Translations under genes and position numbers: made by a program
Shown: piece after piece, positions 1 through 4,631 of the stretch
Position numbering within the stretch: position 1 is the first letter of the stretch
Layout: each line of letters starts with the position of its first letter
The notes under the pieces: model-generated
Database searches by the model: none
What the model saw: only the letters and a program-made list of their open reading frames with translations
What the model was told of the DNA's origin: nothing
NCBI GenBank assembly: GCA_900754145.1
Contig: CAAEBW010000024.1
Coordinates: 1-10,831, forward strand
Length of the DNA stretch: 10,831 nucleotides
Source: Clostridia bacterium
GTDB taxonomy: Bacteria > Bacillota > Clostridia > Oscillospirales > Acutalibacteraceae
Reading direction: 5' to 3'

Positions 1-622
1 GCATTGTACCCCGGCTGCTGCGTAAGCCTTTTACATTCAGTTCATCTGCAATTTCTTGCATTGTTCTGCCTTCGTCGTACATTTTGAATGCCTCAAGAAT
101 AAGTGGCGCTTTTTCATTATCAATTTCAAAACAGCGTTCTTTATTTATTTTATATCCAACAGGAATAGTACCGCCATTAAAATGACATTTTAATGCATTC
201 TCAGTAAAACCTCTTACTACCTTTTCAGATAGGTCGGCAGAGTAATATTCAGCCATACCTTCTAAAACGGATTCAAGGATTATTCCTTCTGCACCTTCAG
301 AAATAATTTCCGTTGCAGATAAAACCTTAACATTATTCTTTTTTAATATTGCTTTATAACGAGCAGAGTCGTACCGATTACGGGCAAATCGGTCGAGTTT
401 CCAAACAAGAACGCAATCAAACTGTTTTTTACCGCTATCCTTAATCATCTTTTGAAAATCGGGACGGTTATCGGTTTTAGCAGACAAGGCTCTGTCTATA
501 TACGAGCCAACGATGTTAATACCGTTTTTCTTAGCAAAAGCCTTGCACTCGCGCAACTGACCTTCAATCGACTCCTCACGCTGATTATCGCTTGAATACC
601 GTGCATAAATTACGCCGGTCAT
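1..622 (-). CDS. Large serine recombinase (resolvase/invertase family), 3' part beyond the window
   Basis: Site-specific DNA recombinase that would cut and rejoin attachment sites through a phosphoserine link, moving an integrative element. 207 codons are visible and the frame runs off the left edge; the family is usually around 500 residues or more. The N-terminal catalytic domain shows the YARYSS motif (nucleophile probably Ser10, with Arg8 nearby), the SIEGQ motif at about 18-22, and the DRFARN motif at 77-82. The EGI...LEGMAEYYS helix (112-128) and the start of the 'recombinase' domain (GG.IP.GY, 150-157) follow. Start chosen at ATG 622, which has a GGAGAG site upstream; the stop codon of the preceding gene overlaps this Shine-Dalgarno, so translation is probably coupled. 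It is the last visible gene of a three-gene run behind a structured leader. Family call is firm; the target site and the element moved are unknown. Confidence 0.93.
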   Translation of the reverse strand, partial: MTGVIYARYSSDNQREESIEGQLRECKAFAKKNGINIVGSYIDRALSAKTDNRPDFQKMIKDSGKKQFDCVLVWKLDRFARNRYDSARYKAILKKNNVKVLSATEIISEGAEGIILESVLEGMAEYYSADLSEKVVRGFTENALKCHFNGGTIPVGYKINKERCFEIDNEKAPLILEAFKMYDEGRTMQEIADELNVKGLRSSRGTM

Positions 623-636
623 TATATGTCACTCTC

Positions 637-1446
637 CTAATCGCCATTTGTAGTGTCCTTGTTTGCTTTTAGCATAACTATTTTTACAGGTTCAGAATCT
701 TGTCTTGAAAGTGTATTATGTTTTAGATTTAATAATATTTCCAACTCTTCTGCTTGCATATTATTTACAAAATCAAGACCAGAGGTTTCTGTATCTACTG
801 CAATAATAGAATCGTATTTATCAAATAATTTTTTGAGCGGATACTTTTCAACAATCGGTTTAATAGTTGATTCAGTTGTTAAATCTATCACTTCTTGAAA
901 GTTCTTTTCATAATCTGCTTTGGCCTTATGGTTTCCATTTTGAGCGGATTCAAGCCACCACTTTTTTGCCAAATCCTCATTTTCGTCTTCTTCATCGTAA
1001 AAATAGTGATATCCCAACCAATACATAGCTTCCGAATCACCATCTTCAGCGCCTTTTAATAAAACACTGACATCAGTTGATGCAGAATATGCTGCGGTAG
1101 TTATTTGTTCATTAATAATACTGCTTACAGGATATCCGCAATCCGGACAATATTCTTGATCTAAAGAAACTGAAGCACCGCATGCAGGACATATCAAAGA
1201 ACTTAAAGCTACTTCTTTTTCAACTTCAGACTGGTTTTTTATAATATAGTCAATTGGGCAACCACATTCAAGACAATACTCTTCAGACATCTTGACTTTC
1301 GCAGAACATTCAGGACAAATCAGTAGAGTTTCTTTTGTATCTACAGGCTGATTGTTTTTGATGAAATCTATAGGACAGCCACATTCCGAACAGTATTTAT
1401 CAGATTCATTAACATTACAATTATTACATTCAGGACATATAAGCAT
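637..1446 (-). CDS. Triple zinc-ribbon / Sel1-repeat protein ending in a truncated DEDDh exonuclease start
   Basis: Multidomain protein of 269 aa; function unknown. Three tandem zinc ribbons use Cys 4/7/19/22, 44/47/58/61 and 86/89/100/103 (pattern CP.C...YC..CG.P). A Sel1-like helical repeat follows at about 127-182, including AEDGDSEAMYWLG and AKKWWLESAQNG. At 214-226 comes IIAVDTETSGLDF, the ExoI signature of DEDDh 3'-5' exonucleases (Asp218, Glu220). Only 43 residues remain after it, with no ExoII or ExoIII motif, so the nuclease fold cannot be complete. I chose ATG 1446 over an upstream GTG at 1461 because GGGAG sits 7 nt before the ATG. The gene lies 14 nt ahead of the recombinase gene and directly behind the acidic ORF. 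It may be a decayed nuclease whose zinc-ribbon and Sel1 parts are still usable as a binding protein. Domain calls come from motifs only. Confidence 0.85.
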   Translation of the reverse strand: MLICPECNNCNVNESDKYCSECGCPIDFIKNNQPVDTKETLLICPECSAKVKMSEEYCLECGCPIDYIIKNQSEVEKEVALSSLICPACGASVSLDQEYCPDCGYPVSSIINEQITTAAYSASTDVSVLLKGAEDGDSEAMYWLGYHYFYDEEDENEDLAKKWWLESAQNGNHKAKADYEKNFQEVIDLTTESTIKPIVEKYPLKKLFDKYDSIIAVDTETSGLDFVNNMQAEELEILLNLKHNTLSRQDSEPVKIVMLKANKDTTNGD

Positions 1447-1460
1447 TAAAATTTCTCCCA

Positions 1461-1670
1461 CTAAAACTCATCATCAAAATTATTTTCAAAGTAATCATCA
1501 TAAAGTGATTCATCATCTAAAGCATCGATATCAATATCAAGATCTTCTTCATATTCATTATCGAAATCATTTTCTTCAGACGAAAAAATATCGGCTTGTC
1601 CATTTTCTAATTCTTCTTGCATTCTTTGTAGATTTCCGCTAATAAGCATGAATTTCATAAAATCATCCAT
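1461..1670 (-). CDS. Small, strongly acidic protein (69 aa) of unknown function
   Basis: I do not recognise the family. The first ~25 residues (MDDFMKFMLISGNLQRMQEE) could form an amphipathic helix; from about residue 30 the chain is mostly Asp and Glu with scattered aromatics, ending FENNFDDEF. Such a tail suggests a DNA-mimic or a partner for a basic protein, but this is inference. The ATG at 1670 follows a good AAGGAG site, supporting a real gene. It is the first gene behind the structured leader, and its stop codon lies 14 nt before the start of the zinc-ribbon gene, so the two, and probably the recombinase, are read from one transcript. The skewed composition is not seen elsewhere in the window. 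Confidence 0.72.
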   Translation of the reverse strand: MDDFMKFMLISGNLQRMQEELENGQADIFSSEENDFDNEYEEDLDIDIDALDDESLYDDYFENNFDDEF

Positions 1671-1706
1671 AATAAAATCTCCTTATGATTTGTAAAAATC
1701 AGCAAT

Positions 1707-1735
1707 AAAAAAGTGCGCAGGTCAAACCTACGCAC
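1707..1735 (-). terminator. Intrinsic terminator inside the recombinase-cluster leader
   Basis: Minus-strand stem GTGCG-T-AGGT / ACCT-G-CGCAC with a TTG loop, followed directly by six T residues. It lies upstream of the first gene of the cluster, so transcripts must read through it to express the genes. The sequence CTACG at 1747-1743 can pair with CGTAG in the 5' arm (1732-1728) and could act as an antiterminator. Confidence 0.75.
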
Positions 1736-1855
1736 CGAAAAACGTAGCTTGGCCACTGTTGCGACACAGTTCTCCTCCACAGGTATAAGCCAAAAAGCAT
1801 ACGTTTTTACCAAAAGTATGCCTGTAAGAGGATTATATATTCAACTGCGTCGCAA
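1707..1855 (-). promoter_or_regulatory. Structured 5' leader with alternative folds and terminator (attenuator-like)
   Basis: Untranslated leader between the extended -10 promoter and the acidic gene. One fold is a nested series: TTGCGACGCAGT (1855-1844) with ACTGTGTCGCAA (1770-1759), 12 pairs including one G-U; inside it CCTC/ACAGG (1831-1821) with CCTGT/GAGG (1783-1774); and a tip GCATAC (1821-1816) with GTATGC (1802-1797). A competing fold pairs AAAAACGTA (1808-1800) with TACGTTTTT (1746-1738) and TTGGC (1793-1789) with GCCAA (1753-1749). The two share bases and cannot coexist. A terminator follows at 1735-1713. This is the layout of a transcription attenuator or riboswitch, but no known class is recognised and the ligand or trigger is unknown. 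A stand-alone small RNA is the alternative. Confidence 0.6.
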
Positions 1856-1859
1856 AAAT

Positions 1860-1868
1860 ATTATACCA
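1860..1868 (-). promoter_or_regulatory. Extended -10 promoter of the acidic/zinc-ribbon/recombinase cluster
   Basis: Minus strand reads TGGTATAAT: a perfect -10 hexamer with the TGn extension. The -35 region 17 nt upstream (TTTATT) is poor, as is common when the extended -10 is present. Transcription should begin near 1853, at the base of the leader's long helix. Confidence 0.65.
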
Positions 1869-1898
1869 TATTAGTCTGTAAAAATAAATATTTTTTTG

Positions 1899-2006
1899 AA
1901 TAATTATAAAAAATCTGAAATTGGTGCTTTCAAAGAAGGATTTATCCTTGCGGTACGGATTATGATCGAAGTAACACAAGGGCTTGAAACGGCAGGAGAA
2001 ATGTAA
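1899..2006 (+). pseudogene. 3' remnant of a small Clostridia gene (resembles DUF6809 C-terminus)
   Basis: In-frame codons to TAA at 2004-2006 read GAFKEGFILAVRIMIEV and end in ETAGEM. The pattern of GF, then a small-residue stretch, then R/K-MIEV resembles the C-terminal helix of the short DUF6809-type proteins found near Clostridia mobile elements; this is recall, not a search. Upstream in this frame there is only A/T-rich sequence and then a TAG at 1872, with no start codon or ribosome binding site. The 5' part of the gene is therefore missing. The break at about 1890-1910, beside the promoter of the recombinase cluster, may mark a join between two DNA segments. Confidence 0.5.
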
Positions 2007-2019
2007 TATATTTTTGGCC

Positions 2020-2048
2020 TTGACAAAACTTTCATTCTCCGGTATAAT
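2020..2048 (+). promoter_or_regulatory. Consensus sigma-70/SigA promoter before the mob region
   Basis: TTGACA (2020-2025), a 17-nt spacer, and TATAAT (2043-2048): both hexamers are perfect. No convincing ORF begins within the next 200 nt; the first product is the hairpin RNA starting near 2055, and readthrough would reach mobC-mobA. Confidence 0.85.
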
Positions 2049-2054
2049 GACAAT

Positions 2055-2136
2055 CCAATCAAACAGGAACATAAATAAGTCTTATCGTGGAACACAGCCG
2101 AAAGGTCGGCTTGACAGCGTAAGACTTATTTTATCC
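2055..2136 (+). ncRNA. Candidate small structured RNA upstream of the mob genes
   Basis: Transcript predicted from the consensus promoter. An outer stem of 11 pairs, AATAAGTCTTA (2074-2084) with TAAGACTTATT (2120-2130), is followed by TTTAT and encloses a second hairpin, AGCCGA-AAGG-TCGGCT (about 2095-2110). The outer stem plus U-rich end can itself act as a terminator, which would give an RNA of about 80 nt. It could be a leader that limits mob expression, a trans-acting or antisense RNA, or a copy/transfer regulator; the sequence does not decide. No matching family is recognised. Confidence 0.5.
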
Positions 2137-2176
2137 TCTGCGGTATGTACTTTGACAAAAGCATAATATAAAATGC

Positions 2177-2233
2177 AATCCCTGCGCGGGAACTGTCGAG
2201 GTATATCCATACAGTTTTTACGCAGGGATTTTT
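2177..2233 (+). terminator. Second terminator-like hairpin before mobC
   Basis: AATCCCTGCG (2177-2186) pairs with CGCAGGGATT (2221-2230), then TTT. Inside, AACTGT (2191-2196) pairs with ACAGTT (2211-2216). This is a long, U-tailed hairpin between the promoter and the mob genes and may end the upstream RNA or attenuate mob expression. Confidence 0.55.
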
Positions 2234-2264
2234 ACATATCGGTTGAAAGGAGCTGACGATAAAT

Positions 2265-2399
2265 ATGGATGTGATAAAAGAATTCTATCCCGTAGGGATA
2301 GGCAAGCATATTGTTTGTATATACGCAGGCCTACGGCCGCCGCATACAAACAGCTTGTCGGGGCAAGCCCCGAACCCCAATAATTTTACAGCGGTGTGA
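2265..2399 (+). CDS. Possible 44-aa leader ORF upstream of mobC
   Basis: ATG 2265 opens 44 codons to TGA 2397, beginning MDVIKEFYPVGIGKHIV. An AAAGGAG site lies at 2246-2252, 12 nt from the ATG, slightly long but usable. Against it: the ORF runs through all the inverted repeats of the candidate oriT, so its sequence may be shaped by DNA structure rather than protein, and no known family is recognised. It might help set ribosome entry or read-through towards mobC. Low confidence that a stable protein is made. Confidence 0.3.
   Translation: MDVIKEFYPVGIGKHIVCIYAGLRPPHTNSLSGQAPNPNNFTAV
2285..2373. other. Candidate origin of transfer (oriT) with three inverted repeats
   Basis: Directly upstream of mobC lie CTATCCC-GTA-GGGATAG (2285-2301), GTTTGTAT (2313-2320) with ATACAAAC (2344-2351), and TCGGGG-CAAG-CCCCGA (2358-2373). 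Closely packed inverted repeats next to an accessory-protein gene and a relaxase gene are typical of oriT: the accessory protein binds repeats and the relaxase nicks one strand beside them. I cannot identify the nic position from sequence alone. A purely regulatory role in mob expression is the alternative. Confidence 0.45.
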
Positions 2400-2444
2400 T
2401 CCGCAGAAAGAGAGGATAAAACTAAAACCGATAACAAAACAAAA

Positions 2445-2738
2445 ATGATTGCCATGCGTTTCCGTGAGAGCGATTACGCGGCCATCAAAAGAAAAGCTGA
2501 AAAAGCAAATATGAACTTCACCGAGTTTGTAACAGCAGCGGCAATGAACAAGCCTGTCACTGTCATAAACGGTCTCAGTGATGTGCTGAAAGAGCAGAAA
2601 GCCATCGGCAGAAATATCAATCAGCTGACAACCCTCTGCAATATGGGCAAGATTGTCTGCCCCGATTTACGAGAGCTGAAAGCTCAATATGCCGAAGTTC
2701 TGATTACACTTAACGAGATAGTCGGGAGGTGCGGCTGA
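2445..2738 (+). CDS. mobC: MobC-like mobilization accessory protein
   Basis: Relaxosome accessory protein, 97 aa, expected to bind oriT and help the relaxase open it. The N-terminal MRFRESDYAAIKRKAEKANM-type segment with NFTEFV looks like the strand-helix-helix of MobC/ribbon-helix-helix proteins; the later IGRNINQL is a hallmark of the MobC family. Its TGA overlaps the relaxase ATG (TGATG), so the two are translationally coupled. The start is uncertain. ATG 2445 has no Shine-Dalgarno close by, while AGAGG at 2410-2414 is correctly placed for a start near 2421, where the in-frame codon is ACT. The frame is open from 2400. Either a non-standard start is used or an original start codon was lost. 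Function follows from family and position. Confidence 0.85.
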   Translation: MIAMRFRESDYAAIKRKAEKANMNFTEFVTAAAMNKPVTVINGLSDVLKEQKAIGRNINQLTTLCNMGKIVCPDLRELKAQYAEVLITLNEIVGRCG

Positions 2739-4087
2739 TGGCTACCTTTACGGCAATTTCCGAGAAAACACAATCCGCCACGGCTATGAAGCGAGTGCTT
2801 GATTATGTGATGCAGGATAAGAAAACCGTGTTAGGCGGCATCAAGCTTGTAAGCGGGCAGAACTGTGTTCCAGAATCAGCATTTGAAGAATTTATGGCTA
2901 CCAAGCATCAATACGGAAAGGCAAAGGGCGTGTTCTTCAAGCAATATGTGCAGTCCTTCAAACCGGACTGCGGGGCAACGCCTGAGCAGATACACCAAAT
3001 CGGCTTGGAAACGGCAAAAGCCTTTGACGGATTCGAGGTTGTTGTGGCAACACACATTGACCGCGACCACTGGCACAATCATTTCGTTGTCAACTCGGTA
3101 AACTGTGAAACAGGCTTAAAAATCCAAATCAATGAAAAAGGTTTGGAAGAACTAAGGCGTAAGTCGGATGAAATCTGTCAGCAGTTTGGGTTAGAGATAC
3201 TCAAACCGTATCAAAAGCCTAAACAGCGGTCTTTAAATCAGCGTGAATACCGTGCGGCTTTGAGAGGTAACAGCAAAAAGCTAATGCTGACAAATGCAAT
3301 AGACTATGCGGTAGCAACAAGTCGAAGTAAAATACAGTTTATCGAGCAGCTGCAAAAACTCGGATACGGTGTTAAGTGGATAGACCATTACAAATATATC
3401 ACCTACACCACACCGGACGGTCAGCGGTTTCGGGACAACCGATTACTTGATGACAAATATTTAAAAAATAATATGGAGGAATTATTTGCTTATGAATATG
3501 GAGCAGTTAAAACAAATCAACCAAATACAAACGATAACCGAGAAGACGGTAGATGCTTTGACCGAACCGATACAGCCAATCTACCTGATGCTCAAGCCCG
3601 AGCAATACAATTTATTGGCGGAGCATATCTCACAGACTGGGAGCGCCATTGTGCGGAACACGGATTTGATATCAAAGCTGCCGACGCAAGAGGGCTTGAA
3701 GAATATAATGATCAAGACTGTCGAGGACAACCTGTTTCAGGCTCGGAGAATTGTATCGGAGGGAATGAACTCGATACGATATTCAGTAGAGGTACAATCA
3801 TCGAACCAGACCGACCGATTGAGGGAAATGATGCATACCGAACTGAAGAATATGAAGGACGAGCTGAAAGCGCGGGACTTGACACCCTGGAGACTCAAGC
3901 TGAAATGGGCGGCGATTGGATCGATATTGCCGCTAATAGCCTGTATCTTGCAGCTGATCTTGCGATGATCGGAGGAACGGATAATGATAAGCACAATCCG
4001 AAATATGTCCGTGAACGCAAGCGCGGGCAGAAGAAAAAACAAACTCAAGACAGCCACAATGATGGCGGTATGCAAATGAATATGTAA
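2738..4087 (+). CDS. mobA: Relaxase/mobilization nuclease (MobA/VirD2 type, MOBP-like)
   Basis: Nicks one strand at oriT through a tyrosine and pilots it during conjugative mobilization; 449 aa. Start set at ATG 2738, with GGGAGG 8 nt upstream, rather than the GTG at 2729 that lies inside this ribosome site. Tyr23 in the VLDYV segment is the likely nucleophile. The metal-binding three-histidine motif THIDRDHWHNHF spans 105-116 (His106, His111/113/115), followed by VVNSV. The relaxase core ends near residue 245. The remaining ~200 residues are rich in D, E, G and R, with little predicted fold and a basic end (ERKRGQKKK). Residues about 250-410 are encoded by DNA that also carries a second ORF in the +1 frame. 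No coupling protein or type IV secretion genes are in view, so the element probably relies on a helper. Confidence 0.93.
   Translation: MATFTAISEKTQSATAMKRVLDYVMQDKKTVLGGIKLVSGQNCVPESAFEEFMATKHQYGKAKGVFFKQYVQSFKPDCGATPEQIHQIGLETAKAFDGFEVVVATHIDRDHWHNHFVVNSVNCETGLKIQINEKGLEELRRKSDEICQQFGLEILKPYQKPKQRSLNQREYRAALRGNSKKLMLTNAIDYAVATSRSKIQFIEQLQKLGYGVKWIDHYKYITYTTPDGQRFRDNRLLDDKYLKNNMEELFAYEYGAVKTNQPNTNDNREDGRCFDRTDTANLPDAQARAIQFIGGAYLTDWERHCAEHGFDIKAADARGLEEYNDQDCRGQPVSGSENCIGGNELDTIFSRGTIIEPDRPIEGNDAYRTEEYEGRAESAGLDTLETQAEMGGDWIDIAANSLYLAADLAMIGGTDNDKHNPKYVRERKRGQKKKQTQDSHNDGGMQMNM
3486..3968 (+). CDS. MobB-like membrane-anchored protein encoded within mobA (+1 frame)
   Basis: 160 aa from TTG 3486, or 158 aa from ATG 3492, wholly inside the relaxase gene in the +1 frame. 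GGAGG at 3475-3479 lies 6 nt before the TTG and 12 nt before the ATG. The protein looks real: a helical region (MNMEQLKQINQIQTITEKT), a charged heptad-like stretch (TDRLREMMHTELKNMKDEL), and a C-terminal hydrophobic segment (about 138-158, ending ILPLIACILQLILR) fit for one membrane helix. ColE1-type plasmids encode MobB in the same way, inside mobA in another frame, as a coiled coil with a C-terminal membrane segment that aids relaxase function. The architecture and location match, but I cannot show homology. The low-complexity relaxase tail in this stretch fits a constraint from a second frame. The overlap could also be a chance ORF. Confidence 0.6.
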   Translation: MLMNMEQLKQINQIQTITEKTVDALTEPIQPIYLMLKPEQYNLLAEHISQTGSAIVRNTDLISKLPTQEGLKNIMIKTVEDNLFQARRIVSEGMNSIRYSVEVQSSNQTDRLREMMHTELKNMKDELKARDLTPWRLKLKWAAIGSILPLIACILQLILR

Positions 4088-4094
4088 AGGAGGA

Positions 4095-4304
4095 ATGACC
4101 CGACAACAGATAAAATAAAAGCCGTGTTGCCTTATGGCAGCAAGCAGAAGTAATATCCCAAAACACGAATTGGAAATCCTCGCAAGGCACTTTCTTCCGC
4201 AGATTCAAGCCTTTTTTGAGAGCGAAGAAGGGCGAAAGGAATATGAGGAATGGAAAGCCGAACAAGCCAAACTAAAGGCACAGACAGCCGATAAAACGGC
4301 TTAA
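4095..4304 (+). pseudogene. Small mob-module ORF, apparently frameshifted (56 aa intact from 4134)
   Basis: GGAGG immediately upstream of ATG 4095 begins a frame that stops after 7 codons. The other frame reads DKIKAVLPYGSK up to about 4150. The frame from ATG 4134 continues with SRSNIPKHELEILARHFLP, then FFESEEGRKEYEEW, and ends at TAA 4302. Joined, these pieces would read as one smooth protein (AVLPYGS followed by SRSNIPKHELEIL), which needs loss of a single base near 4145 (GGCAGCAAGCAG versus GGCAGCAGCAG). A second phase change between ATG 4095 and about 4109 would also be needed for that start. I believe such ESEEG...EW small proteins are common behind Clostridia relaxases, but the function is unknown. 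Alternatively translation simply starts at ATG 4134 and gives 56 aa. Confidence 0.5.
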
Positions 4305-4312
4305 AACGCGCA

Positions 4313-4352
4313 CACGGGCAGAGAGCGAAAACCCTCTGCCCGTGGACGTTAT
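4313..4352 (+). terminator. Terminator closing the mob module
   Basis: CACGGGCAGAG (4313-4323) pairs with CTCTGCCCGTG (4334-4344), 11 perfect pairs, followed by GACGTTATTTATTT. It lies 9 nt after the last mob-module ORF. Confidence 0.75.
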
Positions 4353-4367
4353 TTATTTACTAAATTG

Positions 4368-4422
4368 GTTATAAAAATAGATAATCCGAACGTGTCACCG
4401 TTGATGACAATGTTCGGATTAT
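4368..4422 (-). terminator. Terminator downstream of tRNA-Gln
   Basis: On the minus strand ATAATCCGAAC (4422-4412) pairs with GTTCGGATTAT (4391-4381), with an inner TGTCA/TGACA pairing, and is followed by CTATTTTTAT. It begins about 8 nt after the encoded CCA end of the tRNA. Confidence 0.75.
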
Positions 4423-4429
4423 TTGACTT

Positions 4430-4503
4430 TGGCTGGGGAATAGGGATTCGAACCCCAACAAACAGAGTCAGAGTCTGTCGTGCTACCGTTACACAATTCC
4501 CCA
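4430..4503 (-). tRNA. tRNA-Gln (anticodon CTG)
   Basis: Complete cloverleaf of 71 nt plus an encoded CCA (4432-4430). Acceptor TGGGGAA/TTCCCCA; D stem GTGT/GCAC with loop AACGGTA; anticodon stem ACAGA/TCTGT with loop CTCTGAC, placing CTG at 4471-4469; T arm TGGGG-TTCGAAT-CCCTA; discriminator G. CTG reads CAG codons, so this is glutamine. It has its own promoter and terminator. Its 3' end points at the mobile region, the usual side for tRNA-targeted integration, but no duplicated tRNA end is visible in the window. Confidence 0.95.
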
Positions 4504-4521
4504 AAATTTCACAGTAGTATT

Positions 4522-4549
4522 ATTATACCCCATATTTTTATATTGTCAA
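4522..4549 (-). promoter_or_regulatory. Promoter of tRNA-Gln
   Basis: TTGACA (4549-4544), 16-nt spacer, TATAAT (4527-4522); both hexamers are perfect. The tRNA 5' end is 18 nt further on. The same stretch also separates the tRNA from ktrA, for which no clear U-tailed terminator is seen between 4560 and 4631. Confidence 0.85.
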
Positions 4550-4631
4550 GACCTTTTTGAAAATTTTTTGATTTTCGTTCAGTCTTTTTGCGTAAAAACT
4601 GCCTACTCCCGGTAAAAGCGAGCCCCGAAGC

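Noticed and set aside
1700..1800. 33-codon ORF on the minus strand inside the leader (starts MLFGLYLWRR)
   Set aside because: It has no Shine-Dalgarno, and its bases are accounted for by the leader helices and the terminator; it does not look like a regulatory leader peptide with repeated codons.
1984..2166. 60-aa plus-strand ORF starting MKRQEKCN
   Set aside because: It runs through a perfect promoter and the 11-bp hairpin, has no ribosome binding site, and the real codons at its beginning belong to the gene remnant in another frame.
2151..2176. Second promoter with TTGACA and TATAAA before mobC
   Set aside because: The hexamers are only about 9-10 nt apart, too close for sigma-70, and no better -10 lies 16-18 nt from the TTGACA.
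3737..4265. Minus-strand ORFs opposite the relaxase gene, including hydrophobic ones
   Set aside because: Shadows of the double-coded plus strand; the hydrophobicity comes from the complement of acidic/charged codons, and no ribosome sites are seen.
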